Assembly: GCF_046156175.1 (NCBI RefSeq)
Contig: NZ_JAYLVL010000001.1
Span: 496,001 to 560,000, forward strand
Source: Lacisediminihabitans sp046156175
Lineage (GTDB): Bacteria; Actinomycetota; Actinomycetes; Actinomycetales; Microbacteriaceae
Direction: 5' to 3'
Length of the DNA: 64,000 bases
Made by a program: the position numbers and the translations under genes
Shown: piece by piece, positions 50,192 through 58,116 of the stretch
Numbering within the stretch: the first letter of the stretch is position 1
Layout: every line of letters begins with the position of its first letter
The notes under the pieces: generated by a model
Database searches by the model: none
The model's input: the letters and a program-made list of their open reading frames with translations, nothing else
Told to the model about the DNA's origin: nothing

Positions 50192-50392
50192 TCAGTGATC
50201 GGTCGTGTGCCCACTCGCCGCCGAGCCGCCGGTCTTCTGGCTATGGCGGTTGGCGACGTCGCGGAAGCTCCAGACGACGAAACCGAGTGCGACGAAAGCG
50301 GCGGCGGCGATGATGGGGAAGACCCAGGCCGGGAAGAACAGGGCGATCTTCGCCTCTTCAGCCGCCAGAACGATCATGCTGAGCACCGACAT
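50192..50392 (-). CDS. Small membrane protein between proA and nadD
   Basis: A 66-residue protein with one hydrophobic N-terminal stretch (MSVLSMIVLAAEEAKIALFF) and one clear span (FPIIAAAAFVALGFVVWSF, ~25-43), then a polar tail SFRDVANRHSQKTGG. Small proteins of this kind at this locus are common in Microbacteriaceae, with no known role. It is 14 bp before nadD and on the same strand. Coding status is supported by the conserved-type composition and location, not by a motif. Confidence 0.75.
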   Translation of the reverse strand: MSVLSMIVLAAEEAKIALFFPAWVFPIIAAAAFVALGFVVWSFRDVANRHSQKTGGSAASGHTTDH

Positions 50393-50449
50393 CCACCAAT
50401 CCGTTTGAACGAAATTTCACTGCCGGTAAGCCTACCGGCCCGCAGATGC

Positions 50450-51718
50450 CTATTCCCTGACCTGGCCCGCGCCACGCACTATCCATTTGGTGCTGGTGAG
50501 TTCGCTGAGCCCCATGGGTCCACGAGCGTGGAGCTTCTGCGTCGATATCCCGACCTCGGCCCCGAAACCGAACTCTCCGCCGTCGGTGAACCTGGTGGAG
50601 GAGTTCACCATCACCACGGCAGAGTCCACCTCCGCAAGGAAGCGTTCCGTATTGCCGAGGTCGTTGGTGACGATCGACTCGGTGTGATGCGTCGAATAGC
50701 GGCGGATGTGATCGATCGCCTCATCGAGCGAGCCGACCACTCGCACGGCCAGGTCGAGCGACATGTATTCGGTCGCCCAGTCCTCCTCGGTGGCGGCGAC
50801 GGCATCCGCGAAGATCTGACGTGTGCGGTCGTCCCCGTGGATGGTGACCCCGGAGGCGCGCAAGGCACCGAGCACCGACGGCAGCAAGCGCTCCGCAGCG
50901 GTCTCATGCACGAGCAGCGTTTCGAGGGCATTACAGACACTCGGTCGCTGCACTTTGGAATTGTGCACGATATCGATGGCCCACGCCTCGTCGGCGGATG
51001 CATCGAGGAACACGTGCACGATCCCCGCCCCCGTTTCGATCACCGGGACTTTCGACTCCGTGACAACGGTGTTGATCAGGTCGGCACTCCCCCGCGGGAT
51101 CAGGACATCGATCTGTCCGCGCGCCTGCATGAGCTGCCGGGCGCCGTCCCGCCCGAACTCGTCGATGGTCTGCACGGTGTCTGCGGGCAGCCCGACGCTC
51201 ACGAGCGCCTCCTGGATGATCGCGACCAGCGCCCGGTTGGTATTCTCGGCGGCGCTGCCCCCACGCAGCACGACGGCATTGCCGCTCTTGAGCGCGAGGC
51301 TCGCGATATCGACGGTCACGTTGGGGCGAGCCTCGTAGATCACTCCCACAACGCCGAAGGGCACGCGCACCTCGCTGAGCCGGAGGCCGTTGGGCAGCGT
51401 CTGTCCACGAACATTCTCGCCGACCGGGTCGACGAGTGTGGCGACCAGTCGCACCGCGTCCGCCAGGGCATCCAGGCGCGTGACATCGAGCCGGAGGCGG
51501 TCCTGCATGCCGGCGCTCAACCCGTTGTCGCGCCCAGTGGCGAGATCGAGATCGTTCGCCGGGATGATCCGCTGCGCATGGTGCACGATGGCGGTGGCGA
51601 CAGCGGCGAGAGCGCGATTCTTGAGCGCCGCGTTCGCGGTGGCGAGCACGAGGGATGCCGCGCGGGCGGCATCCATCTTCTCGGTGAACGAGCGCGTGGC
51701 GACGACGGTCTCAGGCAT
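50450..51718 (-). CDS. proA: Gamma-glutamyl phosphate reductase
   Basis: A 422-residue member of the aldehyde dehydrogenase superfamily. Seen: GVVGVIYEARPNVTVDIASL (~115-134), KSGNAVVLRGGSAA (~137), IETGAGIVHVF and the catalytic Cys in VQRPSVCNALETLLVH (~265). It reduces glutamyl-5-phosphate to the semialdehyde for proline synthesis. TACACT 6 nt before the ATG points to a leaderless transcript starting inside the proB-proA gap, so proA can be expressed apart from proB. The 57 bp after the stop hold no clear terminator. Confidence 0.98.
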   Translation of the reverse strand: MPETVVATRSFTEKMDAARAASLVLATANAALKNRALAAVATAIVHHAQRIIPANDLDLATGRDNGLSAGMQDRLRLDVTRLDALADAVRLVATLVDPVGENVRGQTLPNGLRLSEVRVPFGVVGVIYEARPNVTVDIASLALKSGNAVVLRGGSAAENTNRALVAIIQEALVSVGLPADTVQTIDEFGRDGARQLMQARGQIDVLIPRGSADLINTVVTESKVPVIETGAGIVHVFLDASADEAWAIDIVHNSKVQRPSVCNALETLLVHETAAERLLPSVLGALRASGVTIHGDDRTRQIFADAVAATEEDWATEYMSLDLAVRVVGSLDEAIDHIRRYSTHHTESIVTNDLGNTERFLAEVDSAVVMVNSSTRFTDGGEFGFGAEVGISTQKLHARGPMGLSELTSTKWIVRGAGQVRE

Positions 51719-51724
51719 GACGCC

Positions 51725-51730
51725 AGTGTA
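51725..51730 (-). promoter_or_regulatory. -10 box of leaderless proA promoter
   Basis: TACACT on the minus strand is exactly 6 nt from the ATG at 51718. No SD is present. Confidence 0.55.
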
Positions 51731-51741
51731 GTTGCGTGGTC

Positions 51742-52536
51742 TCAGCCGGCTGCTGCGGCGGCAAACCACGTGCCGAGCTCCGCGCCCTCGAGGGCCGCGG
51801 CGACGTGCCTCGTGGAGGCGAGGAGCACGGGCGTTCCGGATGCCGCAGCGAGCTTGGCGGCGGCCACCTTTGTGCCGGCACCCCCCGTTCCGACCCCCGC
51901 GGCGCCGATGTCACCGAATTCGACCCCGGTGAGATCGTCGTCGAACGCGACATCCACGATCCGGCGCGCTCCGGGCTGCTCGGGCGGTCTCGTGTACAGC
52001 GAATCGATATCGGAGAGCAGAATGAGCAGGTCGGCGCGCACCAGCTGAGACACGAGGGCAGCGAGCCGGTCGTTGTCGCCGAAGCGGATCTCGTGGGTCG
52101 CCACCGTGTCGTTCTCGTTGACGATCGGCAGGATTCGCAGGTCGAGGAGGCGTTCCATCGCTCGTTGCGCATTGCCGCGATGGGTGGGATTCTCGAGATC
52201 CCCCGCGGTGAGCAACACCTGGGCCGCGACGATCTTGAAGCGGTCGAGGCTGTCCTGGTAGCGGTAGATGAGCACATTCTGGCCGACCGCCGCGGCGGCC
52301 TGCTGGGTCGCCAGGTCAGTGGGGCGGGCATCGAGCTTGAGGTACGGCATGCCGGTGGCGATCGCCCCGGAGGAGACGAGGATCACCTCGGTTCCCCGCG
52401 CGTGGGCTGCGGCTAGCGCATCCACCAGTGGCGCGATCTGGTCGGAGTTCGCGCCGCTGATCGACGATGAGCCCACCTTCACGACGATGCGCCGCGCCGC
52501 GGGGATGCCACTGCGCGAGAGAACCGGGTCAGACAT
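51742..52536 (-). CDS. proB: Glutamate 5-kinase (without PUA domain)
   Basis: A 264-residue amino-acid-kinase domain: IVVKVGSSSISG (~17), ILVSSGAIATG (~50), VNENDTVATHEIRFGDNDRLAALV (in two parts, ~140-162) and GTGGAGTKVAAAKLA (~215). It phosphorylates glutamate at the first step of proline synthesis. The C-terminal PUA domain of the long form (~370 aa) is missing; the short form occurs in many bacteria. ATG 52536 overlaps the end of obgE by 8 bp. The partner proA follows after 23 bp. Confidence 0.97.
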   Translation of the reverse strand: MSDPVLSRSGIPAARRIVVKVGSSSISGANSDQIAPLVDALAAAHARGTEVILVSSGAIATGMPYLKLDARPTDLATQQAAAAVGQNVLIYRYQDSLDRFKIVAAQVLLTAGDLENPTHRGNAQRAMERLLDLRILPIVNENDTVATHEIRFGDNDRLAALVSQLVRADLLILLSDIDSLYTRPPEQPGARRIVDVAFDDDLTGVEFGDIGAAGVGTGGAGTKVAAAKLAAASGTPVLLASTRHVAAALEGAELGTWFAAAAAG

Positions 52537-54082
52537 CCGCCGGCGAATCCTCCGACTCGGTTTCGGCGTCCTTCTCCGTGATCGCGAAGCCCTCATCGTC
52601 GTTCCACATGCCGGCTTCGCGTTCGCGCAGGAGTTCGGCGCGCGCCTCTGACTTGCTGTCCATGCGATCGAGGTATTCCTGGCGACGGGTCTTCGACGTC
52701 GGACGATCGTTCTGCACGAGTCGCGGATCGGTTCCTCGCGGAGCGGTCAGCAGTTCCGCGGTGGAGGTGAGGGTCGGCTCCCAGTCGAAGGTGACCGGTC
52801 CGATGATCACGGTCGAGCCGGCGACGGCTCCGGCCTTGAACAGCTCGTTCTCCACGCCGGACTTGGCCAGGCGGTCCGCGAGGAAGCCGATGGCCTCTTC
52901 GTTGTTGAAGTCGGTCTGAGCGACCCAGCGTTCCGGCTTGCCGCCGACGACACGATAGATGTTGCCGCCGGAACCGCCCTCGACCTTGACCGTGAAGCCC
53001 GCATCACCGCTGGCTCGGGGGCGGAGAACGATCCGCTGTTTCACCGGCACGGCAGCCTTCTTGGCGCGTTCGGCATCCACCAGCTCGCCGAGGGCGAACG
53101 ACAGCTCGCGCAGGCCTTCACGGCTCACAGCGGAGATCTCGAACACGCGATAGCCCCGGGCCTCGAGGTCGGGGCGCACGAGGTCGGCGAGATCCCGGCC
53201 CTCGGGCACATCCACCTTGTTCAGCGCGATGAGTTGCGGGCGCTCGAGCAGCGGAAGCTGGCCTTCGGGCACCGGGTAGGCGGCGAGTTCACCAAGGATC
53301 ACGTCGAGGTCGCTGATCGGATCGCGACCCGGCTCGAGGGTCGCGCAGTCAAGCACATGGAGCAACGCGGAGCAGCGCTCGACGTGGCGCAGGAATTCGA
53401 GGCCAAGCCCCTTGCCCTCGCTCGCGCCCTCGATGAGACCGGGCACGTCGGCAACGGTGTAGCGCGTGTCACCCGACTCGACGACGCCGAGGTTCGGATG
53501 CAGCGTGGTGAAGGGGTAGTCCGCGATCTTCGGTTTCGCGGCCGAGATGGCAGCGACGAGGCTGGACTTGCCGGCCGAGGGGTACCCCACCAGCGCGACA
53601 TCCGCCACCACCTTGAGTTCGAGGAAGACGTCGCCTTCCCAGCCGGGGATACCGAGAAGCGCGAAACCCGGAGCCTTGCGCTTGGTAGAGGCGAGAGCGG
53701 CGTTGCCGAGTCCGCCCTGACCACCGGGAGCCACCACATAGCGCATGCCCGGTTCGGTGAAGTCGATGAGTTCGTTGCCCTCGGCGTCTTTCACGACGGT
53801 GCCGAGCGGAACGGCGAGTTCGATCTCCGCGCCATCCGAGCCGCTGCGGTTGTCGCCCATACCCTGGCCGCCCTTTTCGGACTTGCGGTGGGGTGCGCGA
53901 TGGAAGCCGAGGAGGGTCGTGACGCCGATCTCGCTGACCAGCACGATGTCGCCGCCGTCGCCGCCGTTGCCGCCATCCGGTCCGGCGAGGGGCTTGAACT
54001 TCTCGCGCTTCACCGAGACGCAGCCGTCACCACCGTCGCCGGCGCTGAGGTGGAGTGTTACCTGGTCAACGAAGGTAGCCAC
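52529..54082 (-). CDS. obgE: GTPase ObgE/CgtA
   Basis: A 517-residue protein with all three Obg parts. The Gly-rich Obg fold is N-terminal (AGDGGDGCVSVKREKFKP ... GGNGGDGGDIVLV, to ~158). The G domain has GYPSAGKSSLVAAIS (~165), DVPGLIEGASEGKGLG (~212) and NKVD (~285). The C-terminal Obg/OCT domain carries VEGGSGGNIYRVVGGKPERWV and then an acidic tail. It aids 50S assembly and stress response. Start GTG 54082 with AAGGGA upstream. It is downstream of rpmA after a 137-bp gap holding a hairpin and a palindromic repeat. Confidence 0.98.
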   Translation of the reverse strand: MATFVDQVTLHLSAGDGGDGCVSVKREKFKPLAGPDGGNGGDGGDIVLVSEIGVTTLLGFHRAPHRKSEKGGQGMGDNRSGSDGAEIELAVPLGTVVKDAEGNELIDFTEPGMRYVVAPGGQGGLGNAALASTKRKAPGFALLGIPGWEGDVFLELKVVADVALVGYPSAGKSSLVAAISAAKPKIADYPFTTLHPNLGVVESGDTRYTVADVPGLIEGASEGKGLGLEFLRHVERCSALLHVLDCATLEPGRDPISDLDVILGELAAYPVPEGQLPLLERPQLIALNKVDVPEGRDLADLVRPDLEARGYRVFEISAVSREGLRELSFALGELVDAERAKKAAVPVKQRIVLRPRASGDAGFTVKVEGGSGGNIYRVVGGKPERWVAQTDFNNEEAIGFLADRLAKSGVENELFKAGAVAGSTVIIGPVTFDWEPTLTSTAELLTAPRGTDPRLVQNDRPTSKTRRQEYLDRMDSKSEARAELLREREAGMWNDDEGFAITEKDAETESEDSPADV

Positions 54083-54124
54083 AACGCATCCCTTCGTGTA
54101 CTGATTACCGCTTAACAGGCAAGA

Positions 54125-54140
54125 GCGGGCCGAAGCCCGC
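54125..54140 (-). terminator. GC stem with UUCG loop between rpmA and obgE
   Basis: On the minus strand GCGGGC-TTCG-GCCCGC forms a very stable tetraloop hairpin. A short T-containing tail follows (TCTTGCC), so it may only partly stop transcription or protect the rplU-rpmA RNA 3' end. Confidence 0.55.
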
Positions 54141-54177
54141 CCGAACCCACTGAATGTGCCGACCCCGAATCAACCGG

Positions 54178-54215
54178 TGGTCGAGTAGGTCGCTCAGCGA
54201 CCGTATCGAGACCAG
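54178..54215. repeat. Palindromic intergenic element (REP-like)
   Basis: The core GGTCGCTCAGCGACC (54188-54202) is a 7-bp inverted repeat, with outer TGGTCGAGTA and TATCGAGACCA also roughly complementary. Elements of this form, with a GTCGAGTA...TATCGAGACC frame, are frequent in Microbacteriaceae intergenic regions. Only this copy was noticed in the window. Confidence 0.6.
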
Positions 54216-54219
54216 TCGC

Positions 54220-54474
54220 TTAGGCGGCGACCACGATGTTGACGACCTTGCGGCCGCCCTTGGCGCCGAACTCGACCGCACCGGCCGAGAGGGCGAACAG
54301 GGTGTCGTCCCCGCCACGGCCGACGTTGACGCCGGGGTGGAAGTGAGTGCCGCGCTGGCGAACGATGATCTCGCCTGCGCTGACGACCTGGCCGCCGAAA
54401 CGCTTGACGCCGAGGCGCTGTGCGTTGGAATCGCGACCGTTACGGGTGGAGCTTGCGCCCTTTTTGTGTGCCAT
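54220..54474 (-). CDS. rpmA: 50S ribosomal protein bL27
   Basis: 84 residues with the typical start MAHKKGASSTRNGRDSNAQR and RQRGTHFHPGVNVGRGGDDTLFA (two parts, ~38-62). The mature N-terminus reaches the peptidyl-transferase centre, and there is no cleavable leader as in Firmicutes. It follows rplU after 17 bp in the conserved rplU-rpmA pair. Confidence 0.99.
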   Translation of the reverse strand: MAHKKGASSTRNGRDSNAQRLGVKRFGGQVVSAGEIIVRQRGTHFHPGVNVGRGGDDTLFALSAGAVEFGAKGGRKVVNIVVAA

Positions 54475-54491
54475 GAGTTTTCAGCCCCTAG

Positions 54492-54800
54492 TTACTTAAT
54501 GCTGGTGATCTTGATGCGGGTGAGCTCCTGGCGGTGGCCCTGGCGCTTCTTGTACCCGGTCTTGTTCTTGAACTTCTGGATGACGATCTTCGGACCGCGG
54601 AGGTCGCCGACGACCTCAGCGGTCACCTTCACCTTCGCGAGAGCCGACGCGTCATGCGTGATGGTGTCGCCATCGACCAGCAAGACCGGCACGAGCTCGA
54701 CGTTGCCGTCTTTGTCGGCCTTGATGCGGTCGAGAACGACAATGCTGCCGACCTCGATCTTTTCCTGCCGACCACCGGCGCGCACAACTGCGTAAACCAC
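54492..54800 (-). CDS. rplU: 50S ribosomal protein bL21
   Basis: 102 residues: MVYAVVRAGGRQEKIEVG at the N-terminus, VLLVDGDTITHD (~40) and the rRNA-binding end FKNKTGYKKRQGHRQELTRIKI (in two parts, ~77-98) define bL21. The start codon is GTG at 54800, directly after GTTCCCAA. It is the first gene of rplU-rpmA behind a structured leader and a strong sigma-70-type promoter. Confidence 0.99.
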   Translation of the reverse strand: MVYAVVRAGGRQEKIEVGSIVVLDRIKADKDGNVELVPVLLVDGDTITHDASALAKVKVTAEVVGDLRGPKIVIQKFKNKTGYKKRQGHRQELTRIKITSIK

Positions 54801-54891
54801 TTGGGAACCCTAACTCTATGAACTGTTGCCGATGATTTCGGCAGAAGTCTTGGTGTGCATTCGGTTGCGGGCTTAGCCCAGCACACACCGA
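54801..54891 (-). promoter_or_regulatory. Structured leader of rplU (L21 autoregulation candidate)
   Basis: The predicted ~90-nt leader folds into a stem GGTGTG-GC/GCACACC (54881-54889 with 54852-54858) enclosing GGGC-TAA-GCCC, and a second hairpin GCCGA-AATCA-TCGGC (54842-54828). Ribosomal-protein leaders of this type often bind their own product. Confidence 0.45.
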
Positions 54892-54897
54892 AGCTCA

Positions 54898-54927
54898 ACA
54901 ATAGTCGATTATCGCGGCCGGGGTCAA
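54898..54927 (-). promoter_or_regulatory. Sigma-70-type promoter of rplU-rpmA
   Basis: TTGACC (54927-54922) and TATTGT (54903-54898) on the minus strand, 18-bp spacing. Confidence 0.7.
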
Positions 54928-54943
54928 ACGCTGCGAGGTGTGT

Positions 54944-55507
54944 TCAGGCCGTGTCGACGATGCCGACGATCTCGTGTTCGGACGGATGCCGTTCCAACCA
55001 CAGGCGCAGCAGCACTCCCACGAGGATGACGAGCGGTGCGACGCTCAAAAACTGCTGCCCTGCGGTCGCCGCGGAGAACCCGAGCGCCTGCAACACGCGC
55101 TCCCCCGCGTCGGCGGGGAGACGGATCTGGCCCATCAGGCCGTTCGTCACCAGGGAGAATCCGTTCGTGGCCAGCATCACCACGAAGATCAGGATCCCTC
55201 CTACGGCCGCCGCGAGGACCGAGCGCGTGATCACGTGGACGACATGCAGTTCGGGGCCGATCGGCGCAATGAACCAGAAGCTGAGGAACACCCCGACGGA
55301 CAGGGGCACGGCGACGGTGGCGAACTGCGTGGCATATCCGGCCCACCATTGCCAGGCCGGCACGTCGCTCGAGCCGAGGAAGGTGAGTTGGCCGATCAGG
55401 GCGTTCAGCACGTTCTGAATCAGGCTGAGGGCCAGCACGACGAGGGCGGAGACGAGGGCGACGAGGAAGCCGTGTTGGCGCACGACGCGATGGGCTAGTG
55501 AAGTCAT
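54944..55507 (-). CDS. Four-span membrane protein, unknown function
   Basis: A 187-residue protein with hydrophobic segments at ~12-32 (FLVALVSALVVLALSLIQNV), ~58-82 (TQFATVAVPLSVGVFLSFWFI), ~92-112 (SVLAAAVGGILIFVVMLATN) and ~152-175 (SVAPLVILVGVLLRLWL). The order is compatible with a helical bundle. No family recognised. AAGGA 8 nt before ATG 55507 decides against ATG 55516, which abuts the SD. It lies upstream of the rplU promoter on the same strand; a separate transcript is likely. Confidence 0.8.
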   Translation of the reverse strand: MTSLAHRVVRQHGFLVALVSALVVLALSLIQNVLNALIGQLTFLGSSDVPAWQWWAGYATQFATVAVPLSVGVFLSFWFIAPIGPELHVVHVITRSVLAAAVGGILIFVVMLATNGFSLVTNGLMGQIRLPADAGERVLQALGFSAATAGQQFLSVAPLVILVGVLLRLWLERHPSEHEIVGIVDTA

Positions 55508-55572
55508 CCCGCTCATCCTTCCTGGTGAGATCTTCTAGGGGAGAAACGGAGGTGTTGTGAATCGGCGCTGTT

Positions 55573-55578
55573 TAGAAT
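55573..55578 (+). promoter_or_regulatory. -10 box of leaderless DUF4031 promoter
   Basis: TAGAAT is 6 nt before the ATG at 55585; no SD. Confidence 0.6.
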
Positions 55579-55584
55579 CGGCCA

Positions 55585-55857
55585 ATGACCATCCTGATCG
55601 ACCAGCCTAGGTGGCCGGCACACGACATGCTCTGGTCTCACCTGGTGAGTGACAGTTCGCTCGAGGAATTGCACGACTTCGCCAATCGGCTGGGCATCCC
55701 CCGGCGCGGCTTCGATCGGGATCACTATGACGTGCCAGAGGGCCGGTATCACGAGCTGGTGGCCGCGGGGGCGGAACCGGTGAGCATCCGGCAGCTCGTG
55801 GAGCGACTGAGGGACAGCGGGCTGCGGGTGTCCCAGCGAGATCGTCGCGGCCTGTAG
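55585..55857 (+). CDS. DUF4031 protein
   Basis: A 90-residue protein matching DUF4031: ILIDQPRWPAHDMLWSHLVSD (in part, ~3-23), ELHDFANRLGIPRRGFDRDHYDVPEGRY (~28-55) and VSIRQLVERLRDSGLR at the end. The conserved Asp/His/Arg residues suggest an enzyme or nucleotide-binding role, but the family is uncharacterised. The leaderless promoter box fixes the ATG. It is convergent with the beta-propeller-like gene, with 92 bp between the two stops. Confidence 0.9.
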   Translation: MTILIDQPRWPAHDMLWSHLVSDSSLEELHDFANRLGIPRRGFDRDHYDVPEGRYHELVAAGAEPVSIRQLVERLRDSGLRVSQRDRRGL

Positions 55858-55949
55858 CCGCCCCACGCCCGCCTCGCGCGCGCGGCACGTCCAGCCATCC
55901 ACGGTGCGTCACAGCGATGCCCTGCCACGGCGGTGACGGGTGAGAGGGG

Positions 55950-57374
55950 CTACCAGCTTTCGTCGAAGCCCTCGACGCTGCGCACGACGGCTCCGCTCGC
56001 GATGTCGATGAAGACTGTGGAGATCGAGGTGGACTGCGCGTCGGCCGGGTAGCCATCGGAGACGCTGTTCGCATAGTCCGGGATCACGTTTACCGCCACG
56101 AACTGGCCGTTCGGCGAAATGCTGAAGTCTTCGATACTGCCGGCATCGTCCTTCGACTGGTAGAGCACCCGCGCGGTCGTGCCGTTCTCGTAGAGCAGAT
56201 AGCTCTGGAACCTGCCGCCCGTCGCCGAGTCGAACACGGCGACTTGCTGCACCCGGGCAGTGTCGCGCCCGAGCAGCACGACATCGCCGCCGTAGGTGGA
56301 TGCCCCGGCGATCGGCAGCGACGGGATGCGCGTCTCCTTCCCGTCTGCGAGAGAATAGGCGATCTTTCCGAAGACGTCACTCACGACGATCGTCTTGCCG
56401 TCGGGCGAACTCCGCCCGAGACCGGTGTACTGGCCGAGAGGCACGGGCGGTCCGGCCTTGGCGGCATCGATCAGCAGTACGGTCTGGTCTTCGCCCTGGG
56501 CGACGATGCTCGTCGTACCGCCGAGGAAACCCCAGTCCAACACTCCGAGAGGCTTGCCGGCGAGGTCGGGCACCGGGGTCACCGTGTGTGCTCCGGTGAG
56601 ATCGATGCGCATGAGCACGGAGTTGAACTGGCGCGAGACCGTGGGCCCCGCGCTGGTGAAGGCGAAGCCGAGCAGTCCAGCATCCGACTCGCCCTGCATC
56701 TGATCGATGGTGCCCGGCGACGGCAGCACGATCTGCTCCACCAGTTTGCTGGAGAGCCCCACCAGAGAAAGCGAACTGGTGCCATCGTCGGCAAGGGTCG
56801 TGACGGCGATCGCCTGGGCGAAGACAACGAATTGCTGGATGCGCGGCGCCGAGTAGACCACGGTGCGCTCACTGCCGCGCAGCCCGGTGCGGATGATCGA
56901 ATCAACCTGCCCAGCCCCGGCCGCCGGGTCGGCGCGATCGAGATAGTAGATCCCGGCCGGAGCCGTGGTGAACGCATAGTTGAAGGTCGACACCCGCGGC
57001 TGGAACGCGTTGGCGACATCCGACACCCGCACTGTGTATCTGGTGCCATAGCGAAGGCGGTCCGTGAATTGCACCGCGATGATGGCCCCGGAGGTGCTCA
57101 CGGTGAACGGCGCCGCCGGACTCACCGACACGTGCTTCTTCGTGACGTCGAGGATGCTCTGGTTGGCAAAGAGCCGCAGCTGCTGTCCGGCCTGAGCGAC
57201 CACACGATCGACATCGACGCTTCCGCTCGACAACTTCGGCCCCTGAAGGAAGTTGAGGCCGGCGAATCCCGCGACGAGGATCACCAGGGTGATGATGGTG
57301 ATCGCGAGGGCGCGACGGAACGGCCCGGCCGCCCCGTCGGCAGCATCCTCGCCGTCAGTAGAGGTATGGCTCAC
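55950..57374 (-). CDS. Membrane-anchored Ig-like/beta-propeller protein, unknown function
   Basis: A 474-residue protein: a polar N-terminus, one span (ALAITIITLVILVAGFAGLNFL, in two parts, ~22-43) and then an extracytoplasmic part. Residues ~48-135 resemble a bacterial Ig-like (Big_5/SbsA) domain (FANQSILDVTKKHVSVSPAAPFTV, in two parts; YGTRYTVRVSDVANAF). The remainder has repeated short strands (YYLDRADP, IVAQGEDQTVLLIDA, SSPDGKTIVVSD, SISPNGQFVAV) typical of a WD40/TolB-like propeller. No catalytic motif. It overlaps the TIGR03943 gene by 20 bp and so belongs to the permease operon. It may be the external partner of that system. Confidence 0.8.
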   Translation of the reverse strand: MSHTSTDGEDAADGAAGPFRRALAITIITLVILVAGFAGLNFLQGPKLSSGSVDVDRVVAQAGQQLRLFANQSILDVTKKHVSVSPAAPFTVSTSGAIIAVQFTDRLRYGTRYTVRVSDVANAFQPRVSTFNYAFTTAPAGIYYLDRADPAAGAGQVDSIIRTGLRGSERTVVYSAPRIQQFVVFAQAIAVTTLADDGTSSLSLVGLSSKLVEQIVLPSPGTIDQMQGESDAGLLGFAFTSAGPTVSRQFNSVLMRIDLTGAHTVTPVPDLAGKPLGVLDWGFLGGTTSIVAQGEDQTVLLIDAAKAGPPVPLGQYTGLGRSSPDGKTIVVSDVFGKIAYSLADGKETRIPSLPIAGASTYGGDVVLLGRDTARVQQVAVFDSATGGRFQSYLLYENGTTARVLYQSKDDAGSIEDFSISPNGQFVAVNVIPDYANSVSDGYPADAQSTSISTVFIDIASGAVVRSVEGFDESW

Positions 57375-58116
57375 TCGGCTGAGTCACTTTCGTCGTCGCG
57401 GTGGGCACCAGCGCGATGGACTGCTGGCTCTTCGTGCTCGGATTCGTCTCGAAGGATCCGCTCACCTTCACCCACTGATCGGCGCTGAAGCGATCTTGCC
57501 AGTTGGGCAGGTACACCGGCACCCCCACCGGCTGCGCGTCGACGGCGCAGCAGGTGATCACGAAACGGGAGACATAGAAGACGTTTTGCGGGTCATCGGT
57601 GTCCTTGGTGATAAATCCGATGACGTTCGCCGTCTTATCGCGGTAGAAGCCCGCGTCGGTCGTCTGGCGTAGCAGTGACGACCAGTCGAGCACGGTGAAG
57701 CGCGCGAACGCGCCGGCAGGAGCGGATGCTGCGGAGTCCACGGTCTTCGTGCCGGAGCCCACCTGAGTGCTGTTGATCACCCTTTGGTCTGCGGTGGCGG
57801 TGGTCAGGGTCGCGGGCGGTACAACGACGAGGGCGACAGCGACCACGAGGGTGACCACCGTGCCGGCGACAGAGATCGCTTTGCGGTAGCCCCGGGGGCT
57901 CGGCTCTTCGTGATCCTGGTCGTGGTCATCCGGTTTCGGCGACTTCCAGAAGCTGGCCACGACGAGCACGAGCCCCAGCCCAGCCATGATCACGGTGAAC
58001 ACGATGTACCGCGGGTGGATGTAGAGGATGAGCTGGTTGGTCACGGCCAGCCAGACCGTGGAGACGAGGGCTGCGACGCACAGGGCGATGCCCTGCCACC
58101 GGGTGAACCTAGGCAA
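57355..58116 (-). CDS. TIGR03943-family membrane protein
   Basis: A 253-residue protein. Two N-terminal spans (GIALCVAALVSTVWLAVTNQLIL; YIVFTVIMAGLGLVLVVASF) are followed by a charged DDHDQDHEEP loop, which may bind metal. A third span (AGTVVTLVVAVALVVVPPA) precedes a soluble domain with FITKDTDDPQNVFYVSRFVITCCAVDA (in two parts, CC pair ~195) and YLPNWQDRFSADQWVKVSG. This is the partner always found with DUF318-type permeases. The start is TTG at 58116, overlapping the permease stop; no better start exists close by. Likely part of a membrane complex; substrate unknown. Confidence 0.88.
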   Translation of the reverse strand: MPRFTRWQGIALCVAALVSTVWLAVTNQLILYIHPRYIVFTVIMAGLGLVLVVASFWKSPKPDDHDQDHEEPSPRGYRKAISVAGTVVTLVVAVALVVVPPATLTTATADQRVINSTQVGSGTKTVDSAASAPAGAFARFTVLDWSSLLRQTTDAGFYRDKTANVIGFITKDTDDPQNVFYVSRFVITCCAVDAQPVGVPVYLPNWQDRFSADQWVKVSGSFETNPSTKSQQSIALVPTATTKVTQPSEPYLY

